From an uncultured Porphyromonas sp. (lineage in GTDB: Bacteria > Bacteroidota > Bacteroidia > Bacteroidales > Porphyromonadaceae): 14,645 nt of DNA. The position numbers were made by a program, and so were the translations under genes. Where the stretch lies: NCBI GenBank assembly GCA_945965245.1, contig CAMFNC010000159.1, positions 1 to 14,645 of the forward strand. The letters run 5' to 3'. The notes beneath the pieces are model-generated. The model was not told the origin of the DNA, did no database searches, and saw only the letters and a list, made by a program, of their open reading frames with translations. This document shows positions 1 to 7,441 of the stretch, in pieces (positions within the stretch are counted from its first letter, which is position 1; every line of letters starts with the position of its first letter).

Positions 1-326
1 CGCATCAGGAAGATATAAGCATAAATCATAAAGACCAATCCTATGGCAAAAAATAGAAGCCACTCCACCTGCCCGCGTCCCATATACCGGAAATACGCAC
101 TCACACCGAAGAGCAAACCTGCCAGAAAATTCATCCGATAGAGTCGGCGCGTGCGCATATCCAGCCCCAAGGGCGAAACAAGCATAAAGGTAAGCAGATA
201 ACCTGCTGCACCTATGGCCAAAAGTAGTTTGGCCCACCATGCCGGGCTATATCCCAAAGCGGCACCTGCCACTAATAAAAGGCAAGATATCTGGTAGGTG
301 ATATCTGTAATTTTCTTCCGTTCCAT
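1..326 (-). CDS. Small multi-pass membrane protein, partial (runs off the left edge)
   Basis: Reading the minus strand from an ATG at 326 gives 108 codons with no stop before the window ends, so the C-terminus is missing. The product is very hydrophobic, with about four membrane segments at residues 12-26, 33-51, 68-80 and 88-108, and a short positively charged loop after the second (LDMRTRRLYR, residues 55-64). The start is well supported: the ATG shares one base with the TAA stop of the division gene upstream (TAATG), a classic translational-coupling arrangement. I do not recognise a named family. A small membrane protein behind a DivIC/FtsB-like gene is a recurrent Bacteroidales pattern as I recall it. 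An envelope role is inference only. Confidence 0.75.
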   Translation of the reverse strand, partial: MERKKITDITYQISCLLLVAGAALGYSPAWWAKLLLAIGAAGYLLTFMLVSPLGLDMRTRRLYRMNFLAGLLFGVSAYFRYMGRGQVEWLLFFAIGLVFMIYAYIFLM

Positions 327-703
327 TACTCCTTTTCGTTGGTATCTTCTCTTCGGGTCGAATCTTGTACCAGAAAAATGGTTTCGTCCGGAGCTTTCAT
401 ATAATACAGTTCTCGCGCAGTGTGTTCCACTCCGCCTTGATTGGCTCGAATTTCCTCCAGTTTGAGGCTATCTGCCCTGAAATGCTTGGTGGCCACCCGA
501 ATTTCACGCTTCAGCTGAGCGATACGACTTCTGTCCTTAATTTGCTTGAAGATATTAGCCTCACCTATCAACATGGGTAAAACAAAAAAGAGCACAACGA
601 CCACGGCATACTTAAACCAGCCGTTGTGAGCCAACCATGCTTTTGCATTTGTCAAGCCCGCCTTGTAGCTTTCTTTGCATTTACGCCATTTGTTCATAGC
701 CAT
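326..703 (-). CDS. DivIC/FtsB-like septum formation initiator protein
   Basis: This 125-residue protein has the bitopic architecture of FtsB/DivIC: a short basic N-terminus, one membrane helix at about residues 31-47, a charged heptad-like coiled coil at about 51-88, and a C-terminal segment (VEHTARELYYMKAPDETIFL, residues 92-111) matching the family pattern of an ARE-Y-x-M-K-x-P-x-E block. In this family the protein sits in the inner membrane and links early and late divisome proteins through its periplasmic coiled coil. The start is ambiguous between ATG 703 and ATG 697 (MAMNK); both leave the helix intact. A promoter-like TATATTTG lies upstream on the minus strand (747-740). The stop overlaps the next gene by one base, so the two are co-translated. 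Confidence 0.85.
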   Translation of the reverse strand: MAMNKWRKCKESYKAGLTNAKAWLAHNGWFKYAVVVVLFFVLPMLIGEANIFKQIKDRSRIAQLKREIRVATKHFRADSLKLEEIRANQGGVEHTARELYYMKAPDETIFLVQDSTRREDTNEKE

Positions 704-739
704 ATTGTTTTGCGATAAGCAATCATCCGATATTTTTTA

Positions 740-747
740 CAAATATA
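740..747 (-). promoter_or_regulatory. Candidate Bacteroidota -7 box for the division gene
   Basis: On the minus strand the sequence TATATTTG matches the Bacteroidota sigma-factor -7 consensus TAnnTTTG exactly and lies about 37 bases before the division gene start. The -33 position (about 765-770) has only a weak TTCTG-like match inside the stop region of the preceding outer-membrane gene. It would let the division gene be expressed independently of that neighbour. Confidence 0.35.
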
Positions 748-763
748 ATGATTATCAGATTTT

Positions 764-1294
764 TCAGAATTGGATGCCCAAGCGGAAAGTGAAAGCATTC
801 AGAGAGGTCTTAGTGTTGAAATTGAACCCCAAGATTGAACCGGAAAGCTGAACCTGTTGCAGGGTATAACCAAGACTCAAATCAATACCCAGCCTATGGT
901 TAAACAGATAAGTGCAGCCTACGTTCGGATTGAAATAAAGCCCGTCCCAACCATCCAACGAATACCCCAAACGTGCACCGGCAAAGGGGAAGAACTTGTT
1001 TCCCACGGGGATATTGCCACGGAATGCACCATACAGAGGTAGCATATGGTAGTCGCCTTCCTCATCGCCCGAATACCCCAGACCAGCTCCTACAAAAATA
1101 TGCGGATTGATTTGAAAACCGTGCGTGGTGGAAATATCGAAAGTGGTAAATTCGCTTTTACCCTCATAAAAAGTCATACCGGTTTCCAACATTCCTTTGT
1201 ATCCGGTGCTTACCCCGGGTATACGATTTTGCGCCGACAAGCAAGCCATCGATGCCAAAGCTGCCAGCATGAGAAACGCTATCTTTCTTTTCAT
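764..1294 (-). CDS. Small outer-membrane beta-barrel protein
   Basis: The 176-residue product begins with a signal peptide (residues 1-21, probable cut CLSA|Q) and continues as alternating hydrophobic/polar strands rich in Gly and aromatics, ending in FRLGIQF; a terminal Phe is the usual Bam-recognition feature. Segments such as TTHGFQINPHIFVGAGLGY and FFPFAGARLGYSLD are typical of the small porin-like barrels (OmpW/OMP_b-brl type, probably 8 strands) common in Bacteroidales. Its function is unknown; family members are structural or possible pore proteins. It is transcribed leftward, 60 bp before the division gene, and divergent from the TonB-receptor operon. A Cys at residue 18 is not in a convincing lipobox, so signal peptidase I processing is more likely. 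Confidence 0.85.
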   Translation of the reverse strand: MKRKIAFLMLAALASMACLSAQNRIPGVSTGYKGMLETGMTFYEGKSEFTTFDISTTHGFQINPHIFVGAGLGYSGDEEGDYHMLPLYGAFRGNIPVGNKFFPFAGARLGYSLDGWDGLYFNPNVGCTYLFNHRLGIDLSLGYTLQQVQLSGSILGFNFNTKTSLNAFTFRLGIQF

Positions 1295-1329
1295 TCTTAC
1301 TTTTTTTGGTATTTATAAAATATTGTGTG

Positions 1330-1337
1330 CGAAGATA
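1330..1337 (-). promoter_or_regulatory. Weak candidate -7 box for the small OMP gene
   Basis: The minus-strand sequence TATCTTCG differs from the Bacteroidota consensus TAnnTTTG by one base and lies 35 bases upstream of the ATG at 1294, a sensible leader length. I found no good TTTG at the expected -33 position, so this is tentative. Confidence 0.25.
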
Positions 1338-1347
1338 CGAAAAGAAA

Positions 1348-1364
1348 TCCGTAGGGAATACGGA
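1348..1364. repeat. Short inverted repeat (hairpin)
   Basis: TCCGTA (1348-1353) and TACGGA (1359-1364) are perfect inverted arms around a 5-base GGGAA loop. It lies on the left side of the degenerate minisatellite and may be part of it. Its function is unknown. Confidence 0.4.
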
Positions 1365-1495
1365 GGAAGTGCATAGCTAAACGTTTTGAGGACGTAGCGA
1401 TTTCTCACTCCGTCTCCAACGCAAGGGAACGGAGTATCTATGCGTAGAAACTCGAGTTTCTGTGCTTGGAGAATGGAGTTTTTAGCGTTGGAGAC
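1356..1495. repeat. Degenerate ~22-bp minisatellite arranged as an imperfect palindrome
   Basis: Three successive plus-strand units start at about 1426, 1447 and 1469, sharing a core like GAAAC-GGAGTTTCT-TGCGTTG. The minus strand of 1356-1422 carries at least one or two worn copies of the same unit (for example GAGACGGAGT, reading from 1417 to 1408). The halves form an imperfect palindrome: GTCTCCAACGC (1412-1422) pairs with GCGTTGGAGAC (1485-1495), and the perfect 16-mer AGAAACTCGAGTTTCT (1446-1461) has exactly the same centre (1453.5). As RNA or a cruciform this is a long hairpin. It resembles minisatellite-bearing MITE-like elements I associate with Porphyromonas (BrickBuilt); that identification is from memory. 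No transposase or target-site duplication was seen, so it may be a decayed remnant. Confidence 0.6.
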
Positions 1496-1589
1496 TGCCC
1501 CAAAAGCACAGACAAGCAGCAAAGCGATGTAAAAGCATCCTCAAAAAGGCAAAAGAAAGCAGCATGAATAATATACCCATTATTAGGTA

Positions 1590-1620
1590 TTGCCCACTCT
1601 TCAAATAAGCACCAAATTTG
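1590..1620 (+). promoter_or_regulatory. Candidate promoter of the TonB-receptor operon
   Basis: CAAATTTG (1613-1620) matches the -7 consensus TAnnTTTG at all but one position, and TTG at 1590-1592 lies about 20 bases upstream where the -33 TTTG box is expected. Transcription would begin near 1625-1628, giving a leader of about 30 bases before the ATG at 1659. The -7 box is itself a perfect 8-bp palindrome. Confidence 0.4.
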
Positions 1621-1646
1621 CAATGCATTGGTAAAATCATTTTTAC
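1613..1646. promoter_or_regulatory. Three abutting palindromes over the putative transcription start (operator candidate)
   Basis: Three dyads follow one another without gaps: CAAATTTG (1613-1620), CAATGCATTG (1621-1630) and GTAAAATCATTTTTAC (1631-1646, arms GTAAAA/TTTTAC). They cover the presumed -7 box, the start point and the early leader of the TonB-receptor operon, where a repressor would act. No known operator consensus for this phylum is recognised. AT-rich DNA makes short palindromes by chance, so this is a candidate only. Confidence 0.3.
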
Positions 1647-1658
1647 GTCTTATTAAAT

Positions 1659-4526
1659 ATGAAAAAATTATCGGTGCAGCCTATTCATCACGGGAATAAT
1701 CAATTACAGGCTGCCAGAGCCATCCTCATGGGGGTGGTTCTCATTACCAGTTCCTTGACAGCTTTTGCCCAAAAGGAAAAAGCAGGAAAGACCTACCGAT
1801 TATCGGGTACGGTTTATGAACAAATCTCCGGGAAAAAACAGAGTCCGTTAGACTTCGCTTCGGTCACATTGCCGGATTTAAGTATCGGCACCACCACTCG
1901 TGTAGATGGCAGTTTTTCCATTTCGAATATAAAAGCCGGCAAAGTGCACCTGCACATCAGTTATGTGGGCAAGGTGGACATAGACACACTTTTGCAGGTA
2001 AACGGAGATATGCAAATGAAGTTTGTGATGACGGATGAGAATTTCCGCTTGAAAGAGGTAGTGGTCACAGGAAATGCCAATAAAGCGGGGCAAGCCACAT
2101 CATCGCGCATATCACGCAATGCTCTCGACCACATTCAGGCCACCAGCCTCAGCGATGTGATGGCTCTTCTGCCCGGCGGCATCACCACCAACCCCACGTT
2201 GGGATATGCCAAGCAAATGTATTTGCGCGGCGATGCATCGAATGCCAATGCTTTCGGGGTATCGGTCATAGCCGATGGTGCTCCCATCTCCAACAATGCA
2301 AACCTGCAAACCATGAACCCCACTGTGGCCGGGAGCACTTCGGTTCTGGGCGGTGGAGCTTCGCCAAACGGCGGAACAGACCTTCGTCTGATTTCCACGG
2401 ATAATATTGCTTCAGTGGATGTAATTCGCGGTATTCCTTCGGTCAAATACGGCGACCTCCTTTCGGGTGCTGTGATTATCCACTCCAAAGCCGGACACAC
2501 ACCCTTACGCATACGCAGCAAGGTCAATCCACACGTATTCGAGGTATCGGCAGAGCGAGGGTTCAAATTGAATAAGCATTGGGGTATGCTCAACCTTAGC
2601 GGCAACTATGCCTATAATGTGAAAGATCCCGTGCAATCCTATCTTACCTATCGGCGTGCCAACATAAAAGCCCTGCATTCGCTCCGAGTGGGCAATGCGC
2701 TGACCAACAATCTGACAATGGACTTCTACTATGGGGCAGACCGCAGAAAGCGTAACCCCGACGATGAAATAACCAAAAAGGAAAGCCGGGGCGACCAATG
2801 GGGCGTCCGCTTCAATACCAACGGCACATGGCAGGCCAACCAAAGCTGGCTCAATTCTTTGGATTACGCTGCCTCTTTCAGTTATACCGATAAGCAAAGC
2901 TATGATGCCGAGCAGCAGACAGCTGCCACTGCCCCCTATTCCATGACCACCACCGACGGAGCCATCCTGTCCAATCGACCGGGTGTGGACTTATTTGACA
3001 AATCAGGCAAAAAGATTACCAATATCCCCGAAACCGAAAAGGATTTATACGCTATGCAATTGCCCTCTACTTATATGGGCGAATACCATATTGATGGGCG
3101 TGAGGTCAATTTCTTCGCCAAACTGACGGGACATCTAAATAAGGAATGGGGACGCACACGCCATCATGTGATTTGGGGTGCCGATTTCAAAGCAGACGGC
3201 AATGTGGGCAAAGGAAAGACTTTCAGCCCCACAGCACCGCCCTATCGCAATTTGAGTGCCGTAAACTCCACCTTCCGTCCGCGTCCGTATTCCGACATTC
3301 CCTTTGTGCGCCAATTCGGCCTTTATGCCGAAGAGAACCTTCGATGGGATGGGGGCAATCGCATTCTGCAACTGACCGCCGGGGTGCGTATGGACAAGGT
3401 GCAAAACCTGCGTGCCGTGGTGGCTCCACGTATCAATGCTTCGGCAGAAATCATCCCCGGCACGTTCTATCTGGTGGGTGGATACGGCATCACCGCCAAA
3501 GCCCCTTCGGTACTATTCTTATACCCTGAAAAAGCCTACTTCGAATTGGTAAACTATAATGATTTGAGCAACGACAGAATACCGGAAGAAAAACGTTTGA
3601 TGATGACCACAACGCGGGTATTCGATGCTCAAAATCCCGACCTGAAAATGGCAACCAACGAAAAGGCGGAATTGGGTTTCGACCTTAAAATCAAACAAGC
3701 AAAACTGATGGTTCGTGCATTCCAAGAAAGACTGCATGACGGCTATATGATGGCTCCCACCCTCAATACATTCAAGCACATCTATTACGATGTGTATAAA
3801 CGCATCAAAACCAATCCACTGGAACTGCAAGGGTCGTATCCGATATTTGCCAAATACAGCACGCCCACCAATCATTTGCAGTCTGTGACACGTGGAGTGG
3901 AGTTTGATTTGAACCTCGGCCGGTTCGATGCCATTCGCACCGCTTTTTCCATGAACGGTCTTTGGCAACGCCATCAGACTTACTCCTCCGGATACAATTT
4001 CTTCGACCAGCACAGCAGTCCGGCACCAAGCAAAAACACACATGTGGGGATCTATGACAAGGGGATGACTAAAGACAACTCCGAGTCATTGGTCACTACC
4101 CTGCGCACCACGCACAATATCCCCGAAATAGGTTTCGTGATTACGCTGACAGCGCAAGCCATCTGGGCAGAGTCGCAGTGGTACGACTTCAAAAATCACA
4201 CCATGCCCGTCAAATATCTAAGCATAGACGATGGCAAAGTATATGATTTCAATCCGGAGTTGGTGGACGAAAACGATGAAAACAATCCTTTCAATCTGCT
4301 CCTACGCAAGACCAATGAGGCTCTCTATATCAAAGAAAGATATGCTCCGGCATGTACATTCAACATCCACCTGACCAAAGAATTGGGAGAAACGATGCGG
4401 GTATCTTTCTTTGCCAATAATGTGGTGCGTCATTATACTTCGGTTCGCTCCAAGCGCACACCAAACAGCCTGTTGGTGCGCAACCAACCGATATACTTCG
4501 GCCTTGAATTATCTGTGAAATTATAA
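1659..4526 (+). CDS. TonB-dependent outer-membrane receptor with N-terminal carboxypeptidase-regulatory-like domain
   Basis: This 955-residue protein carries a signal peptide (about 1-37, TAFA|Q), a carboxypeptidase-regulatory-like beta-sandwich (about 46-125: TVYEQISGKKQSPLDFASVT then TRVDGSFSI), a LKEVVVTG linker (132-138), a plug domain (about 145-280, with YLRGDAS and VDVIRGIPSVKYGDLLSG) and a 22-strand-type barrel to the end (GLELSVKL). The NPDL motif at 659-662, followed by a K-A-E-L-G-F block, is the usual barrel signature of this family. Such receptors import ligands across the outer membrane using TonB/ExbBD energy. The length suits metal-chelate, heme or cofactor receptors rather than the longer SusC type, and no SusD follows. 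The substrate cannot be read from sequence. It leads a four-gene operon, with 16 bp to the next gene. Confidence 0.95.
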   Translation: MKKLSVQPIHHGNNQLQAARAILMGVVLITSSLTAFAQKEKAGKTYRLSGTVYEQISGKKQSPLDFASVTLPDLSIGTTTRVDGSFSISNIKAGKVHLHISYVGKVDIDTLLQVNGDMQMKFVMTDENFRLKEVVVTGNANKAGQATSSRISRNALDHIQATSLSDVMALLPGGITTNPTLGYAKQMYLRGDASNANAFGVSVIADGAPISNNANLQTMNPTVAGSTSVLGGGASPNGGTDLRLISTDNIASVDVIRGIPSVKYGDLLSGAVIIHSKAGHTPLRIRSKVNPHVFEVSAERGFKLNKHWGMLNLSGNYAYNVKDPVQSYLTYRRANIKALHSLRVGNALTNNLTMDFYYGADRRKRNPDDEITKKESRGDQWGVRFNTNGTWQANQSWLNSLDYAASFSYTDKQSYDAEQQTAATAPYSMTTTDGAILSNRPGVDLFDKSGKKITNIPETEKDLYAMQLPSTYMGEYHIDGREVNFFAKLTGHLNKEWGRTRHHVIWGADFKADGNVGKGKTFSPTAPPYRNLSAVNSTFRPRPYSDIPFVRQFGLYAEENLRWDGGNRILQLTAGVRMDKVQNLRAVVAPRINASAEIIPGTFYLVGGYGITAKAPSVLFLYPEKAYFELVNYNDLSNDRIPEEKRLMMTTTRVFDAQNPDLKMATNEKAELGFDLKIKQAKLMVRAFQERLHDGYMMAPTLNTFKHIYYDVYKRIKTNPLELQGSYPIFAKYSTPTNHLQSVTRGVEFDLNLGRFDAIRTAFSMNGLWQRHQTYSSGYNFFDQHSSPAPSKNTHVGIYDKGMTKDNSESLVTTLRTTHNIPEIGFVITLTAQAIWAESQWYDFKNHTMPVKYLSIDDGKVYDFNPELVDENDENNPFNLLLRKTNEALYIKERYAPACTFNIHLTKELGETMRVSFFANNVVRHYTSVRSKRTPNSLLVRNQPIYFGLELSVKL

Positions 4527-4542
4527 CCTGACCCATAATAAA

Positions 4543-5805
4543 ATGAATATACGATATTTCCTATCCGTCCTCGCCTTTTTGTTCATAGCCGGAGCATCAA
4601 CCTCATGCCGGCAGATGAATGAAGCAGCAGATACTCAAGAAGTGCAGCCCATCCGGGTGAGCATCAAAACCATTTCCGCCATCCGAGAGGTGACCTCTCT
4701 GGACGGACTGAGCGTAAGTCTGGAAGATGTTAAATACGGCATCCGCCATGAAGCCGTTATCTATAACAACGAAGTGGTTTTGCCGGAAATCACGCCGGGC
4801 AACTACAATATCAAAATAACAGGTAAAGTGACAACCTCGAATGGTAAAATCTACCAAATGAGCATCAAAAGCGCGGGAGCCAATAATTACATCTTTACCC
4901 ATGCAGGAGAAGTATTGGAACTGAAAGTCACAGGAGCCGAACTTTCGCCATTAATTTTCAAAGAGATATTTTTTGCCGGCACCAAACCGTTTTACTTCCG
5001 CAACCAATATTACGAGATATACAATAACTCCACCGATAAAACCATCTATCTGGACAATATCTACTTTGCCCACCTTACCCCCACCACGGCGCGCACCGAA
5101 CTGCCGATATGGCCCGAAGAAGACGACAACAACTATGCTTATGCGGAGCGTATCTGGAAATTCCCAGGCAAGGGCAAGGACTATCCGCTGGCACCGGGAG
5201 AGTCGTGTGTTATCTCACAATTTGCCGTCAATCACAAACTTAAGCAATACAATCCCGACTCTCCTGTGGATTGCTCGGCATCGGAATTTGAGTTCTTCAT
5301 GGGCAATCCCAAATTTCCCGATCAGCCGGCAGTGAATATGCGGCATATATTTTATAATGGGAAATCCGTGATTGGAAGCATGCCACAATATCTGGTATCA
5401 GTATTCGGAGGTGCATACGTAATATTCCAACCCACAGAAAACGAAAAGTATGACCCCGTGAATGACAAAGCCATGCAAGCACAAAATCTTTCGAGCACCT
5501 CTACGCAAGTGTATGCCAAAGTGCCCATTGCATACATACTGGATGCCGTAGAGGGCGGACATAATGCCGGCATGCTCAATGCCAAGCGTGTACCCGCTGT
5601 ATTGGATCAGGGAATGACCTATGTGGGCGAAACATATAATTCCCTGAGTGTGACACGCAAGCAAATCGGCAAGCACCCCGATGGCACTCCATTGCTGCAA
5701 GATACCAATAACAGCACGGAAGACTTTATCCACGGCATTGTGCCCGAATTTCGCCGTTACGGTGCCAAAATGCCCGGTTGGAATCACACCATCGCGAGAA
5801 AATAA
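4543..5805 (+). CDS. Surface lipoprotein with lamin-tail-like region (DUF4876-like)
   Basis: The 420-residue product has a lipoprotein signal peptide with the acylated Cys probably at residue 22 (ASTSC; Ser at -3 is a slightly unusual lipobox). Residues about 34-130 look like a SpaA/carboxypeptidase-regulatory beta-sandwich (LPEITPGNYNIKITGKV). From about residue 139 comes a stretch with YYEIYNNSTDKTIYLDNIYF, which resembles the core strands of lamin-tail domains. I assign it to the DUF4876 type from memory of TonB-receptor neighbourhoods in Bacteroidales; the family's biochemical role is unknown to me. Its place directly after the receptor suggests a surface-exposed ligand-binding partner, doing the job SusD does elsewhere. 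No catalytic motif was seen. Confidence 0.75.
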   Translation: MNIRYFLSVLAFLFIAGASTSCRQMNEAADTQEVQPIRVSIKTISAIREVTSLDGLSVSLEDVKYGIRHEAVIYNNEVVLPEITPGNYNIKITGKVTTSNGKIYQMSIKSAGANNYIFTHAGEVLELKVTGAELSPLIFKEIFFAGTKPFYFRNQYYEIYNNSTDKTIYLDNIYFAHLTPTTARTELPIWPEEDDNNYAYAERIWKFPGKGKDYPLAPGESCVISQFAVNHKLKQYNPDSPVDCSASEFEFFMGNPKFPDQPAVNMRHIFYNGKSVIGSMPQYLVSVFGGAYVIFQPTENEKYDPVNDKAMQAQNLSSTSTQVYAKVPIAYILDAVEGGHNAGMLNAKRVPAVLDQGMTYVGETYNSLSVTRKQIGKHPDGTPLLQDTNNSTEDFIHGIVPEFRRYGAKMPGWNHTIARK

Positions 5806-5840
5806 CACCTACCCCCAAACACTAAAGCATATCACAAAAC

Positions 5841-7406
5841 ATGACAAAATATATCAAAACGGGTTTACTACTCATCGGACTTTTCGGCCTGACCATAGCG
5901 GCACAAGCGCAACAGATGGAGCGGCTAAAAACTCCGGCTGCACATGAAATGATGAAAGCACGCCATCTGTGGCACAGAACACCCAATGCGGCAGGATTGC
6001 AATTGGATGCACCTCAAGTTTTTTCGGGTGTAAATGCTTCGTATAAGATACGTAAGGGGGATTTTAAGCGACCGCAGCAAGGGCAAACGGTCAATGACCT
6101 CGACTTCAATACCGAAGGCGCCGTATATGTGGGAAGCATCTATGCCTATGGCAGGTTCAGCTACCAGCGCAATACCGAGCGGGATGTCAACTTCAATGCC
6201 TCGATTTCAGACCCTTTTCGTGGAATGCCCTACTATGTGGCAGACACCAATCCGAGCGACTGGAAGCGCCAAACCTACGACATGGCTTTTCGGGTAAGCA
6301 CTCCCCGATTTTTCGACCAACTGGCTCTGGGATTGGAAGCCTCTTATCTGGCTCGAAATGCAGCCAAGCAACGCGACCCTCGAACACACAATTACTTTTA
6401 CACGCTCCGCATAAGGCCGGCATTGGCTTGGTCTTTGAATGAGCATAACCACTTAGGCGCTCACTTCGATTATTTCAGTCTCAAAGAGGAAGGCTCTCTG
6501 AAACAAGTAAATATTTATGTGGATCAAACCTCTTATTTCATGTACGGCCTTGGGATGTCGGTTCAAGCCATCGGTAGCGGACGCACTTCCAATTATGTGG
6601 GCAATAATATGGGCGGTGGACTCCAATACGACTATCAGGGCACACATTCTCGCTGGCTGTTATGTGCCGATTACAACTTCAAAGTGGAAAAACTAACCGA
6701 TGGTTTGAGTATTCCGCGAGACGAAGGCGGAGTGAAAGACCGACGTTGGAATATCAGCATACACATGAATACAGATTTGCAACGCCCTCATGCACATTTT
6801 ATGACGGCATCGGTAAGCAGCCAAGAAATCGACGGTATAGAATATATAACCCAATATGACAACACGCTTAATCAAAACGGATATGTGACCCTGCACAGCG
6901 ATGTACGCTCACGTTACCAGACTCGGGAAGCACGAATCCAATACGATTGGGTGCAAGCTCCGGGCGATGAGTTTGACTGGAAAGCAGGTGCAGACTTCGG
7001 CTATACACAAATTGAAGACCTCTATCTGTTGCCTCGCTCCGAAAAGAGCGCACGCAATTGGTCAATGGGCATACGCGGGAGCAAAAACTTCGTTCTGCCC
7101 GGCCGGATGCAACAGCGCATCCTCATTCGAGCCGGCTACCATTATCAAGGCAATATCTCCGGTAAATATACCTATGGTGGCAATCATGCCGACTACCCGG
7201 TGGTAAAAGACTTTGAGATGAGGGATACACAATACCTGAACAGCCGCTTCGGTGCCGCCGATCTCTCTGTGACTTATTCCCGAAAATACAAAACCGAAAA
7301 CTCGGCCAATTTGTATCTGCGTGCAGATGCCCTGTACAAACATACGGACAAAGAAAGAGGAGGACATCGGCAAGAGCTGATGTTTACCGTGGGATGTCTT
7401 TTCTAA
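5841..7406 (+). CDS. Outer-membrane beta-barrel protein without plug (DUF6850-like)
   Basis: The 521-residue protein has a signal peptide (1-23, AQA|Q) and thereafter a long series of alternating aromatic/polar strands (GAVYVGSIYAYGRFSYQRN, WSMGIRGSKNFVLPGRM, FGAADLSVTYSRKYK) ending in LMFTVGCLF with a terminal Phe, as expected of an outer-membrane barrel. There is no TonB plug domain and no CarboxypepD region, so it is not a second TonB receptor. I place it with the DUF6850 type of Bacteroidota outer-membrane proteins, which I recall beside DUF4876 proteins; the function is not known. It lies 35 bp after the lipoprotein and is probably co-transcribed. It may be a receptor accessory, a channel or a surface scaffold. 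Confidence 0.75.
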   Translation: MTKYIKTGLLLIGLFGLTIAAQAQQMERLKTPAAHEMMKARHLWHRTPNAAGLQLDAPQVFSGVNASYKIRKGDFKRPQQGQTVNDLDFNTEGAVYVGSIYAYGRFSYQRNTERDVNFNASISDPFRGMPYYVADTNPSDWKRQTYDMAFRVSTPRFFDQLALGLEASYLARNAAKQRDPRTHNYFYTLRIRPALAWSLNEHNHLGAHFDYFSLKEEGSLKQVNIYVDQTSYFMYGLGMSVQAIGSGRTSNYVGNNMGGGLQYDYQGTHSRWLLCADYNFKVEKLTDGLSIPRDEGGVKDRRWNISIHMNTDLQRPHAHFMTASVSSQEIDGIEYITQYDNTLNQNGYVTLHSDVRSRYQTREARIQYDWVQAPGDEFDWKAGADFGYTQIEDLYLLPRSEKSARNWSMGIRGSKNFVLPGRMQQRILIRAGYHYQGNISGKYTYGGNHADYPVVKDFEMRDTQYLNSRFGAADLSVTYSRKYKTENSANLYLRADALYKHTDKERGGHRQELMFTVGCLF

Positions 7407-7441
7407 CTTTTCAATAAATCAACCTTTCAAACGATTTCACA

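Noticed and set aside
744..757. Fur-box-like ATAATGATTATCAG sequence
   Set aside because: It resembles half an enterobacterial Fur box, but that consensus is not established for this phylum, and the site lies before a division gene and largely overlaps a promoter-like box and AT-rich spacer.
1231..1294. Lipoprotein processing of the small OMP at Cys18
   Set aside because: The residues before Cys18 (SMA) make a poor lipobox, and CLSA|Q three residues later is a good signal peptidase I site in a barrel protein.
1425..1500. Possible CRISPR array because of ~22-bp periodicity
   Set aside because: The units are contiguous without spacers, degenerate and partly inverted, and no cas genes are present; a minisatellite explains it better.
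3519..4043. 174-codon minus-strand open frame inside the TonB receptor
   Set aside because: It is antisense to a clearly coding barrel region and shows no recognisable domain or start signal.
1659..5805. SusC/SusD polysaccharide utilisation locus
   Set aside because: The receptor is shorter than typical SusC, the following lipoprotein shows no SusD-like helical repeat pattern, and no glycoside hydrolase or sensor is nearby.
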